Of a stretch of 10,195 nucleotides of DNA, positions 1 through 5,966 are shown in pieces. The translations under genes were made by a program, and so were the position numbers. The notes below the pieces were generated by a model. It was not told where the DNA came from. It searched no databases and worked only from the letters and a program-made list of their open reading frames with translations. Position 1 is the stretch's first letter. Each line of letters begins with the position of its first letter. This stretch comes from an uncultured Clostridia bacterium (GTDB lineage Bacteria > Bacillota > Clostridia > TANB77 > CAG-508): positions 1 to 10,195 of the forward strand of contig CATLGL010000055.1 of assembly GCA_949935895.1 (NCBI GenBank), read 5' to 3'.

Positions 1-247
1 CAGATGCTAAAATTGCTCTTTCAATTTCTTTTAATATACTTGCATCCCATGGCTGAATTACAATAAGTCTTGCTTCTGGAACAGAAATTCCTGCTACTTG
101 GCTAATTGGTGTTTCTACTCCATAATAATCTACCTTTACTTTATTTAAAATAGCAGGGTTTGCTCTTCCTGCTCTTACTGCTGCTAAGTTTTCTGCAAAA
201 ACATTAATTGATTTTTCCATTTTTTCTTCAATCATTTTATAATCCAT
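1..247 (-). CDS. frr: Ribosome recycling factor, N-terminal part (cut by window edge)
   Basis: Reading the minus strand from the ATG at 247-245 gives 82 codons with no stop before the window edge. The translation starts MDYKMIEEKMEKSINVF and contains the family landmarks VRAGRANPAIL (about residues 24-34), VDYYG, TPI, ISVPEARL and IQPWD. These are typical of RRF, which works with EF-G to split the post-termination ribosome in the cytoplasm. The part seen covers the first long helix of domain I and most of the small beta domain II; full-length RRF is about 185 residues, so over half is missing beyond the edge. The start is supported by an AGGAGAG-type ribosome-binding site (plus-strand 257-264) about 9 bases upstream. 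pyrH lies 87 bases upstream on the same strand, the usual pyrH-frr order, and I see no terminator between them, so co-transcription is likely. The truncation is only the window boundary, not a broken gene. Confidence 0.96.
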   Translation of the reverse strand, partial: MDYKMIEEKMEKSINVFAENLAAVRAGRANPAILNKVKVDYYGVETPISQVAGISVPEARLIVIQPWDASILKEIERAILAS

Positions 248-334
248 GACTAATTCTCTCCTTTTATATTATTTTTATCATTTCTTTTTACGCATTGCAT
301 GTATTTTTATTTAACATCTTATTCTTTATCTTTC

Positions 335-1042
335 CTATTTTACAATAGTTCCTATTTTTTCACCTTTTACAATCTTAATCATATTTTCTGGTTTATCAAT
401 TCCAAATACCATAAGTGGAATTTGATTATCTCTACAAAGTGCTGTTGCTGTCGAATCCATTACTTTTAAGTCTTTTGTTAAAATATCTGTATATGAAATT
501 TCATCATACTTTATTGCATTTTTATCTATTTTAGGATCTGCTGAATACACTCCATCAATTGTTTTTGCAAGCAAAATAACTTCTGCATTAATCTCTGCTG
601 CACGAAGTGCTGCACCTGTATCTGTTGAAAAGAAAGGATTTCCTGTTCCACAGGCAAATATTACTACTCTTCCTCTTTCTAAATGTTTTACTGCTTTTCT
701 GCGAATATATGGCTCAGCAATTTGTCTCATTTCAATTGCTGTTTGTACCCTTGTTTTTAATTCTCTTGCTTCTAAAGCATCTTGAAGTGCCAATGCATTC
801 ATTGTTGTTGCAAGCATTCCCATATAATCTGATGTAGTTCTTTCCATTTGATGACCATATTTTCCTCTCCAGAAGTTTCCTCCACCTACAACAATTGCTA
901 CCTCTACTCCTAATTGTGTTAAGTTTTTGACTTGGTCACAAATATTTCCCACTGTATCTGCATCAATACCTGTTTTCCTGTCTCCTGCTAATGCTTCTCC
1001 ACTTAATTTTAATAATACTCTTTTATACTTAATGTCCTCCAC
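335..1042 (-). CDS. pyrH: UMP kinase (uridylate kinase)
   Basis: This 235-residue protein is the bacterial UMP kinase of the amino-acid-kinase fold, which phosphorylates UMP to UDP with ATP in de novo pyrimidine synthesis and is unrelated to eukaryotic UMP/CMP kinases. Visible signatures are KRVLLKLSGEAL near the N-terminus (phosphate-binding lysine and SGE), VVGGGNFWRG at about 51-60 (glycine-rich loop), GTGNPFFSTDTGAALRA in the middle (UMP/ATP site) and DGVYSADPK. Length is normal for the family. The start is GTG at 1042-1040: a TAA lies directly upstream in frame, and an AGGGAGAG ribosome-binding site (plus-strand 1053-1060) sits 10 bases away, so no longer start is possible. frr follows 87 bases downstream. 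The rpsB-tsf pair that usually precedes pyrH-frr is absent; instead an opposite-strand gene lies upstream and a promoter candidate for pyrH is at 1084-1112. Confidence 0.96.
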   Translation of the reverse strand: MEDIKYKRVLLKLSGEALAGDRKTGIDADTVGNICDQVKNLTQLGVEVAIVVGGGNFWRGKYGHQMERTTSDYMGMLATTMNALALQDALEARELKTRVQTAIEMRQIAEPYIRRKAVKHLERGRVVIFACGTGNPFFSTDTGAALRAAEINAEVILLAKTIDGVYSADPKIDKNAIKYDEISYTDILTKDLKVMDSTATALCRDNQIPLMVFGIDKPENMIKIVKGEKIGTIVK

Positions 1043-1083
1043 TTAATATACACTCTCCCTAAAATTATATTTTATTGTTTCTT

Positions 1084-1112
1084 ATTCTATCATATATTCT
1101 TTTAAATTTGCA
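1084..1112 (-). promoter_or_regulatory. Candidate sigma-A promoter for pyrH-frr
   Basis: On the minus strand there is an extended -10, TGATAGAAT (plus-strand 1084-1092), with a poor -35 (TGCAAA, plus-strand 1107-1112) at 17 bases. The TG extension can compensate for a weak -35. It lies about 42 bases upstream of the GTG start of pyrH, with the ribosome-binding site between. This supports pyrH-frr being transcribed independently of any tsf operon, which is not present here. Confidence 0.55.
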
Positions 1113-1184
1113 CTACTTTTTTAATAATTTCTTATTTTTCTTATTTTAGTCTATTTTTTGATGTATCTCTATCAATTTGTATTC

Positions 1185-1213
1185 TTGACACAATATGTCG
1201 AATTTTGTATAAT
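1185..1213 (+). promoter_or_regulatory. Perfect consensus sigma-A promoter for the small membrane-protein gene
   Basis: TTGACA at 1185-1190 and TATAAT at 1208-1213 are separated by exactly 17 bases: both hexamers match the consensus at every position. Transcription would begin around 1220, about 33 bases before the ATG at 1253. The -35 region overlaps a short dyad, GACA-N5-TGTC (1187-1199), which could be an operator. This is the best promoter in the window and predicts strong transcription unless repressed. Confidence 0.8.
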
Positions 1214-1252
1214 AATATTGTAACAATGAACAAGTTCTATGGAGGTACAAGC

Positions 1253-1552
1253 ATGACGACAAAAGTTTTTTTCCTTATAGCAATAGTGATTGTATTATTT
1301 TTCACTATATTGCTTTTAAATTACCGTATTAGCACTTTACGGAATTTATGCCAGTATGAGAACAAAATCTCATACAAATATCGTCGTCAGTTGTCACGCT
1401 ACATGGAGATAAAAGCATTTATGCAGTTAGCCATTACATTGATACTGGCATATATTGCACTAGATTGCTTTCATCTATTCCAACTTGCATTGATTATCTT
1501 GCTGTTGGGAAGTATATATATCGTGGCAACTATAACAGTAGCCTTTCATTAA
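1253..1552 (+). CDS. Unrecognised small multi-pass membrane protein, 99 residues
   Basis: I do not recognise this protein. The start is set at the ATG at 1253, seven bases after a GGAGG ribosome-binding site (1241-1245); the frame is open further upstream to 1205 but that part would overlap the promoter. The protein has a strongly hydrophobic first segment (about residues 5-23), a 30-residue tyrosine- and arginine-rich linker (about 24-54, including YKYRRQLSRY), then two more hydrophobic stretches (about 55-73 and 75-96) split by a short DCFH sequence. It ends at His99. Three membrane passes are likely; no enzymatic motif or signal-peptidase site is evident. Codon choice differs from the neighbours: all five Arg codons are CGN, three of four Gln codons are CAG and both Glu codons are GAG, in a region that otherwise favours AGA, CAA and GAA. 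With its own promoter and terminator it is a self-contained unit on the opposite strand from the flanking housekeeping genes, suggesting acquisition. Holin-like, toxin or small-transporter roles are all possible but unsupported. Confidence 0.82.
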   Translation: MTTKVFFLIAIVIVLFFTILLLNYRISTLRNLCQYENKISYKYRRQLSRYMEIKAFMQLAITLILAYIALDCFHLFQLALIILLLGSIYIVATITVAFH

Positions 1553-1561
1553 AGGCTCAAA

Positions 1562-1605
1562 CCCCCAGAAGGACAATACTCTATTCGTCTTCTGGGGGCT
1601 TTTTT
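1562..1605 (+). terminator. Intrinsic terminator of the small membrane-protein gene
   Basis: CCCCCAGAAG (1562-1571) pairs perfectly with CTTCTGGGGG (1589-1598), and the stem is followed by CTTTTTT (1599-1605). The T-run overlaps the complement of the clpX stop codon (1604-1606), so the two convergent genes share this structure. A second hairpin, GCCTTT-CATT-AAAGGC (1541-1556), sits directly before it and spans the stop codon of the small gene. For clpX, read on the minus strand, the stem is followed only by TTTGAG, so termination in that direction is less certain. Confidence 0.9.
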
Positions 1606-2914
1606 ATGCTGTTTCTGAATTACTATTTGGTACAATTTTCTTCTTTTTGATATGTTTTTTTGCTACTTTTTTTTCGTTCATAATAAGTTCTGGTGGTTCT
1701 CCATTTTCAACTGTTTCTTTTTTTATAATGCATTTTTCTATTTTAGGATTAGAAGGTACATCAAACATAATATCTCTCATAATATCTTCAATAATGGAGC
1801 GTAAGCCTCTTGCACCTGTATTTCTTTCAATTGCTTTATCTACTATTATATTTAACGCTTCTTGTTCAAATTCTAATTGTACATCGTCTAACTCTAATAA
1901 CTTTTTATATTGTTTTACTAAAGCATTTTTTGGTTCTGTTACAATACGTACTAAAGCTTTCCTATCTAGTTCTCTTAATGTAGCAATAATTGGTAATCTT
2001 CCTACAAATTCTGGAATTAATCCAAATTTTAATAAATCCTGTGGTAATAGTTGTTCATATATAGCAGATTTATCAATTTCTTTTTTACTTTCAATTTTAG
2101 CACCAAAACCGATGGTTTTCTTACCAATTCTTTCCTCTATAATTTTGTCTAATCCTTCAAAAGCACCTCCACAAATAAATAAAATATTTGCTGTATCAAT
2201 TTGTAAAAATTCTTGATGTGGATGTTTTCTTCCTCCTTGTGGTGGAACAGATGCTACTGTTCCTTCTACAATTTTCAAAAGTGCTTGCTGTACTCCTTCT
2301 CCGCTTACATCTCTTGTAATAGAAGGATTTTCAGATTTTCTTGAAATTTTATCAATTTCGTCAATATAAATAATTCCTTTTTGAGCTTTTTCAATATCAT
2401 AATCTGCTGCTTGAATTAGTTTTAACAAAATATTTTCAACATCTTCTCCTACATAGCCTGCTTCTGTTAATGTAGTAGCATCTGCTATGGCAAATGGTAC
2501 ATTTAAGATTCTTGCTAATGTTTGAGCAAGCATTGTTTTTCCGCATCCTGTTGGACCCAATAATAATACATTACTTTTTTGAATTTCCACATCACTAATT
2601 TCATCCTCTGTATTGATTCTTTTGTAGTGATTATACACTGCAACCGATAATGTTCTTTTGGCCTCTTCTTGCCCAATTACATATTCATCTAGTGTTTTCT
2701 TAATTTCTTCTGGTTTAGGGAGGGTGGTTACTTCATCAATAGTATATCCTGCTTCTTCTTCTAAAATATAGTCCTCCTCTATAATATTTTTACATAGTGA
2801 AATACATTCATCACAAATATATACTCCAGGTCCTGCTACAATCCTTTTTACACTATCTTGCGCTTTTCCACAAAAGGAGCATTTGATATTTTTCTCATTT
2901 TGGTTTTTCGCCAT
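1604..2914 (-). CDS. clpX: ClpX, ATPase and substrate-recognition subunit of the ClpXP protease
   Basis: A 436-residue AAA+ unfoldase that recognises tagged proteins, unfolds them by ATP hydrolysis and feeds them to ClpP in the cytoplasm. In order: an N-terminal zinc-binding domain with C12/C15 and C34/C37; Walker A GPTGCGKT (120-127); pore loop GYVG (153-156); Walker B ending IDEID (184-188); the RKH pore loop (229-231); the IGF loop that docks on ClpP (268-270); GLIPEFVGRLP with the arginine finger region; and the sensor-2 GAR (367-369). All key residues are present, followed by a lysine-rich tail. Upstream in-frame ATGs at 2932 and 2923 exist, but the ATG at 2914 is preferred because AAAGGA (plus-strand 2924-2929) lies 9 bases upstream and the zinc domain then begins as usual. 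clpP ends 33 bases upstream with no terminator or promoter visible, so the pair is almost surely co-transcribed. Confidence 0.97.
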   Translation of the reverse strand: MAKNQNEKNIKCSFCGKAQDSVKRIVAGPGVYICDECISLCKNIIEEDYILEEEAGYTIDEVTTLPKPEEIKKTLDEYVIGQEEAKRTLSVAVYNHYKRINTEDEISDVEIQKSNVLLLGPTGCGKTMLAQTLARILNVPFAIADATTLTEAGYVGEDVENILLKLIQAADYDIEKAQKGIIYIDEIDKISRKSENPSITRDVSGEGVQQALLKIVEGTVASVPPQGGRKHPHQEFLQIDTANILFICGGAFEGLDKIIEERIGKKTIGFGAKIESKKEIDKSAIYEQLLPQDLLKFGLIPEFVGRLPIIATLRELDRKALVRIVTEPKNALVKQYKKLLELDDVQLEFEQEALNIIVDKAIERNTGARGLRSIIEDIMRDIMFDVPSNPKIEKCIIKKETVENGEPPELIMNEKKVAKKHIKKKKIVPNSNSETA

Positions 2915-2947
2915 TAGTTTCATTCCTTTCATATGATATCTGTCATA

Positions 2948-3559
2948 TTATTCTTTTGTTTTTCTATCCATAATTCCATCAATTAGTCCATATTTTAAAG
3001 CCTCTTCTGCTGTCATATAATTATCTCTTTCTGTATCCTTTTCAATGGTTTCTAATGTTTGACCTGTTCTATCACTTAAAATTTTATTTAATTTTTCTCT
3101 TGTTCTTACCATATGGTCTGCATGAATCTTAATTTCAGTTGCTTGCCCTGAAATTCCATGTCCTCCAATTAGTGGTTGATGAATTAAAATTTCAGCATTT
3201 GGAAGCGCAAAACGTTTTCCTTTTTCTCCACAGGCAAGTAAAACTGCTCCCATACTAGCTGCCATTCCTACACAAATAGTAGAAACTGGGCATTTAATAT
3301 AATTCATTGTATCTACAATTGCCATACCATCTGTAATAGAGCCTCCTGGTGAATTGATATATAAAAAGATTTCTTTATCTGGGTCTTCTGACTCTAAAAA
3401 TAATAATTGTGCAATTACTAGACTTGCTGAAGTTGGATTCACATCTTCTCCCATAAAAATAATTCTATCCTTTAATAATCTTGAGAATATATCGTATGAC
3501 CTTTCTCCTTTATTGGTTTGTTCAATAACATATGGAACTAAACTATTTTGTTCTAACAT
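2948..3559 (-). CDS. clpP: ClpP, ATP-dependent Clp protease proteolytic subunit
   Basis: A 203-residue serine peptidase (family S14) forming the tetradecameric chamber that degrades proteins delivered by ClpX or ClpC. The catalytic triad is visible: S102 in GMAASMGA, H127 in ILIHQP and D179 in DTERDN. NSPGGS (69-74) forms the oxyanion strand. Length and N-terminus (SLVPYVIEQT) are normal, with at most a very short propeptide. The loop after HQP reads LIGGHGISGQ, three residues longer than the LGGxQGQ of E. coli and B. subtilis ClpP; spacing elsewhere is conserved. The ATG at 3559 has a strong GAGGAGG ribosome-binding site (plus-strand 3567-3573) at 7 bases. A strong promoter lies just upstream (3587-3615), so clpP-clpX can be expressed apart from tig. 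I found no CtsR-type GGTCAAA tandem repeat or CIRCE element at this promoter. Confidence 0.97.
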   Translation of the reverse strand: MLEQNSLVPYVIEQTNKGERSYDIFSRLLKDRIIFMGEDVNPTSASLVIAQLLFLESEDPDKEIFLYINSPGGSITDGMAIVDTMNYIKCPVSTICVGMAASMGAVLLACGEKGKRFALPNAEILIHQPLIGGHGISGQATEIKIHADHMVRTREKLNKILSDRTGQTLETIEKDTERDNYMTAEEALKYGLIDGIMDRKTKE

Positions 3560-3586
3560 AATATTTCCTCCTCTTAATTTTATTAT

Positions 3587-3615
3587 TTTATATCATAAAA
3601 GTTAGAGGTTGTCAA
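3587..3615 (-). promoter_or_regulatory. Strong sigma-A promoter for clpP-clpX
   Basis: On the minus strand a perfect TTGACA (plus-strand 3610-3615) is followed after 17 bases by TATAAA (3587-3592) preceded by a TG extension (TGA, 3593-3595). It lies about 28 bases upstream of the clpP ATG. The descending arm of the possible tig terminator (3599-3641) falls in the spacer between the two hexamers, so termination of tig and initiation of clpP share the same DNA. Confidence 0.82.
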
Positions 3616-3641
3616 AACTACTTTTTTACTTCCCCTAACTT
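3599..3641 (-). terminator. Possible terminator hairpin after tig, overlapping the clpP promoter
   Basis: Read as minus-strand RNA, AAGTTAGGGG (plus-strand 3632-3641) can pair with CCTCTAACTT (3599-3608) over 10 bp with one G-U pair; the loop is 23 bases. Three T's follow the final stem T's in the form TTAT, which is a weak U-tract. On the plus strand the G-U becomes an A-C mismatch, so the structure fits minus-strand RNA better. It begins only about 12 bases after the tig stop codon, as a terminator would. Efficiency may be low. Confidence 0.5.
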
Positions 3642-3652
3642 CCCTTTTTTCT

Positions 3653-4936
3653 TTATTTTATTTTTGCATTTTCTACTATAAACTCTACTACTTTTTCATT
3701 TTCCATTGAAGCTTTAATATACTTGATAAATCCTTCATTTTCTTTTAATTCTTCTTCTTTTTTACCGTATAATTCTGCCATTTCTTTTATTTTAGCATCT
3801 ATTTGCTCTTGAGATGGCTCAATCTTTTCTTCTTTTATAATTGCTTCTAATACTAAACGATTTTTTACGGATGTTTTTGCTTGCTCTTCATAGTCTTTTC
3901 TAAAGTCTTCTTCTGATTTACCAATCATTTGTAAATAATGTTCTAATTTCATTCCTTGGTAAGCTAGTCGTTGTTCAATTTCTTTAGTCATATTATCAAC
4001 TTCTGTTTCAATCATTCCTGATGGAATTTCAATTTCTATATTGTCACAAACTGCCTTTACTGCTGCTTCTTCTGTTTCATATTTCTCCTTCTTTTTATTT
4101 TCATCTTCTAATTTTTCTTTTATACTTTTCTTCAATTCTTCTAATGTGTCAAACTCACTAACATCTTTTGCAAATTCATCATCTAATATTGGTAATTCTT
4201 TTTTCTTGATTTCATGTAATTTTACTTTAAATATAGCATCTTTTCCTTTTAGTTCATTAGAAAAGTAATCATCAGGAAATTTTACTTTAATCTCTTTTTC
4301 TTCTTCTGGTTTCATTCCAATAATTTGCTCTTCAAATCCTGGAATAAATGTGTTACTTCCTATCACTAATTCATGATTTTCAGCTTTTCCTCCTTCAAAT
4401 GCTTTTCCATCTACAAAGCCTTCAAAATCAATTACTGTTGTATCATCTTTTTGTACCTCTCTATCTTCTACTGTTACTAGTCTTGCATTTTTTTCTTGCA
4501 TATGTCCTAATTCATGATTAACATCTTCATCAGATACATTATACTCTATTTTTTTTATTTCTATACCTTTATATTTTCCAAGTTTTACCTCTGGTTTAGT
4601 TTGAACAATTGCTGTAAATATTAAGTCTTGTCCTTTTCCTATTTGCTTTACATCAATATCTGGACGACTAACTGCTTCTATATTATTTTCTTTTAATTCT
4701 TTTTCGTATACTTCTGGTACTACTTCATTAAAAGTATCTTCATAAAAAATTTCATCTCCATAATACCTTTCTACTATTTGCATTGGTGCTTTTCCTTTTC
4801 TGAATCCTGGAATATTAAAATACTTTGCACTTTTTAAATATACTTTTTTCATTGCTTCATCAAATTTTTCTGCTTCGATTGTAAATTCTAGTTTTACTTC
4901 ATCTTTTTTGTCTGTCTTTTCAATTTTTATACTCAT
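3653..4936 (-). CDS. tig: Trigger factor, ribosome-associated chaperone and prolyl isomerase
   Basis: A 427-residue ribosome-bound chaperone that meets nascent chains at the exit tunnel. The ribosome-binding domain (about 1-115) carries the signature GFRKGKAP (44-51), which docks on protein L23/L29. The FKBP-type PPIase domain follows (about 163-245), with TVIDFEGFVDGKAFEGG and IPGFEEQIIGM. The rest is the helical SurA-like C-terminal arm region, rich in Lys and Glu. Length is typical. The first in-frame ATG (4945) overlaps the ribosome-binding site, so the ATG at 4936 is chosen: AAAGGA (plus-strand 4945-4950) lies 8 bases upstream. The gene precedes clpP-clpX, a common Firmicutes arrangement joining folding with proteolysis, and follows ylmH with 121 bases between. 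A promoter candidate and a leader hairpin lie in that gap. Confidence 0.97.
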   Translation of the reverse strand: MSIKIEKTDKKDEVKLEFTIEAEKFDEAMKKVYLKSAKYFNIPGFRKGKAPMQIVERYYGDEIFYEDTFNEVVPEVYEKELKENNIEAVSRPDIDVKQIGKGQDLIFTAIVQTKPEVKLGKYKGIEIKKIEYNVSDEDVNHELGHMQEKNARLVTVEDREVQKDDTTVIDFEGFVDGKAFEGGKAENHELVIGSNTFIPGFEEQIIGMKPEEEKEIKVKFPDDYFSNELKGKDAIFKVKLHEIKKKELPILDDEFAKDVSEFDTLEELKKSIKEKLEDENKKKEKYETEEAAVKAVCDNIEIEIPSGMIETEVDNMTKEIEQRLAYQGMKLEHYLQMIGKSEEDFRKDYEEQAKTSVKNRLVLEAIIKEEKIEPSQEQIDAKIKEMAELYGKKEEELKENEGFIKYIKASMENEKVVEFIVENAKIK

Positions 4937-4970
4937 TTTTTTCATCCTTTCTCGCTTTTATTTCAAAGTA

Positions 4971-5010
4971 CTAATCATTATTACAAAATTAAAATTTCAA
5001 CAATGACTAA
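4971..5010 (-). promoter_or_regulatory. Possible hairpin in the 5' leader of tig
   Basis: In minus-strand RNA, TTAGTCATTGTT (plus-strand 4999-5010) pairs with AATAATGATTAG (4971-4982) over 12 bp including three G-U pairs, with a few more A-U pairs possible toward the loop. It lies between the predicted transcription start (about 5017) and the ribosome-binding site (4945-4950). The G-U pairs are compatible with the tig transcript, not with the opposite strand. It matches no riboswitch or T-box that I recognise; AT-rich composition makes chance pairing possible. Confidence 0.35.
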
Positions 5011-5023
5011 AATCAGCTTTTAT

Positions 5024-5051
5024 ATTATATCACGTTTTTCTAAGATTGCAA
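5024..5051 (-). promoter_or_regulatory. Candidate sigma-A promoter for tig
   Basis: A perfect TATAAT with TG extension (TGATATAAT; plus-strand 5024-5032) lies 16 bases from TTGCAA (5046-5051), a 4/6 match to the -35. It begins just after the ylmH stop codon and gives a leader of about 80 bases before tig. I see no terminator between ylmH and tig, so read-through from ylmH is also possible. Confidence 0.7.
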
Positions 5052-5057
5052 GCCCTC

Positions 5058-5861
5058 TTATATGTATTTTTCTATTTTTAATATAATTCGTTCCTTTTTA
5101 GTCCTACCAACTTGCTCTTTAATTTCAAATTTACCTTTTCCTCGAATAGTAAGCTTATCTCCTATTTTTACTATTTTTGCAACCTTTATAGCTGCTTCAT
5201 AATTTAGCACTACTCTTTCTTGTCTAATTATTTCTTCTGCCTTACTTCTTGAAGTTTTAGCAAGTTCAGAAACTATATTATCTAGTCTCATAGAGGATAC
5301 TGTTATTTCTATTTCTTGTTTTTGAAGATTTGCTTGGTGTAAGTCTGCAAGACTAGTTATTATTATTTGGGCTTTTTGAAATCTTGTTAGTGTTTTAAGA
5401 TGCTGCTCTAAAAATAAATACACTTCGCTTAATGTAATAATATCTGCTCCCTTTTCCCATACTACAATGTCTCCTATTTTTTCTCGTTTTAAACCTAATT
5501 TCATAAGTCCACCTAGATAGTCTTTATGAGTATAACTTCCTTTTAAATCATTTGGTAAAATAATACGAATCACTTTTATGAACATATCATAGTTTTTCTT
5601 TACAATCTCTTGGCTCCAGTTTTCTGGATAAAATACAATAAGTTGTCTTTGGGCTTCTTTAACCCCACCATATATAGTATAATTTTGTATATTTATTTGA
5701 TGTAATGCCTTTTGTAATATATGCTTCTCCCTTTCATTTAAAAAGTCTGTATGCTGTAACTTATTTCGTTTCTTGCAAAGTGTTATTTTATCTAGCATTT
5801 TAGCTACAAGTAATCTATCTTCTTCTTTTTGGTAATTTTTTAATAACTCTTCTTTGTTCAT
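5058..5861 (-). CDS. ylmH: YlmH-family S4-domain RNA-binding protein
   Basis: A 267-residue protein with the two-part architecture of the YlmH family: an N-terminal domain of about 180 residues (with YTIYGGVKEAQRQLIVFYPE and the conserved THKDYLGGLMKLGLKREKIGDI) and a C-terminal S4 RNA-binding domain from about M191. The S4 core is visible as MRLDNIVSELAKTSRSKAEE followed by VVLNYE and later GDKLTIRGKGKFEI, where the SR-x-KA helix binds RNA. Family members associate with the ribosome; B. subtilis YlmH has been linked to ribosome-associated quality control as a partial stand-in for RqcP, and an equivalent role here is inference. In many Gram-positives ylmH sits in the cell-division cluster; here it lies between eno and tig. 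The ATG at 5861 follows an AGAGGGG ribosome-binding site at short spacing (about 4 bases). A promoter candidate sits upstream at 5891-5919, after the eno terminator. Confidence 0.88.
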   Translation of the reverse strand: MNKEELLKNYQKEEDRLLVAKMLDKITLCKKRNKLQHTDFLNEREKHILQKALHQINIQNYTIYGGVKEAQRQLIVFYPENWSQEIVKKNYDMFIKVIRIILPNDLKGSYTHKDYLGGLMKLGLKREKIGDIVVWEKGADIITLSEVYLFLEQHLKTLTRFQKAQIIITSLADLHQANLQKQEIEITVSSMRLDNIVSELAKTSRSKAEEIIRQERVVLNYEAAIKVAKIVKIGDKLTIRGKGKFEIKEQVGRTKKERIILKIEKYI

Positions 5862-5890
5862 TTTCCCCTCTTCTTTATTTTATTTCCCTT

Positions 5891-5919
5891 ATCATAACAT
5901 AAAAAACAGTGAATTTCTA
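5891..5919 (-). promoter_or_regulatory. Candidate promoter for ylmH
   Basis: On the minus strand TATGAT (plus-strand 5891-5896; 5/6 match) lies 17 bases from TAGAAA (5914-5919; 4/6 match). It is about 30 bases upstream of the ylmH ATG. The -35 falls in the loop of the eno terminator and the T-run is in the spacer, so the two elements overlap. Confidence 0.5.
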
Positions 5920-5943
5920 CCCTCTTTAAAACCCACTGTTTTT
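5902..5943 (-). terminator. Intrinsic terminator of eno
   Basis: In minus-strand RNA AAAAACAGTG (plus-strand 5934-5943) pairs with CACTGTTTTT (5902-5911) and the T-run continues to six T's. It begins 23 bases after the eno stop codon. The loop is about 22 bases and can pair little internally. The A-run before the stem means it could also act in the plus direction, where no gene ends nearby. Confidence 0.8.
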
Positions 5944-5966
5944 ATTTGTTCAACTATTATTTATTC

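Noticed and set aside
607..837. Plus-strand open frame inside pyrH, and similar ones inside clpX, clpP, tig and eno (for example 1647-2216, 3354-3605, 4041-4268, 6992-7219)
   Set aside because: They lie wholly or almost wholly antisense to well-supported genes, have T-rich composition mirrored from A-rich coding strands, and lack credible ribosome-binding sites.
1465..1650. Plus-strand frame overlapping the end of the small membrane protein and running through its terminator
   Set aside because: It crosses the terminator hairpin and the clpX stop, has no ribosome-binding site and overlaps a better gene in another frame.
3600..3616. CtsR operator at the clpP promoter
   Set aside because: Only one GTCAAA half-site is present, overlapping the -35; the tandem GGTCAAA-NAN-GGTCAAA pattern is absent. 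No CIRCE element was seen either.
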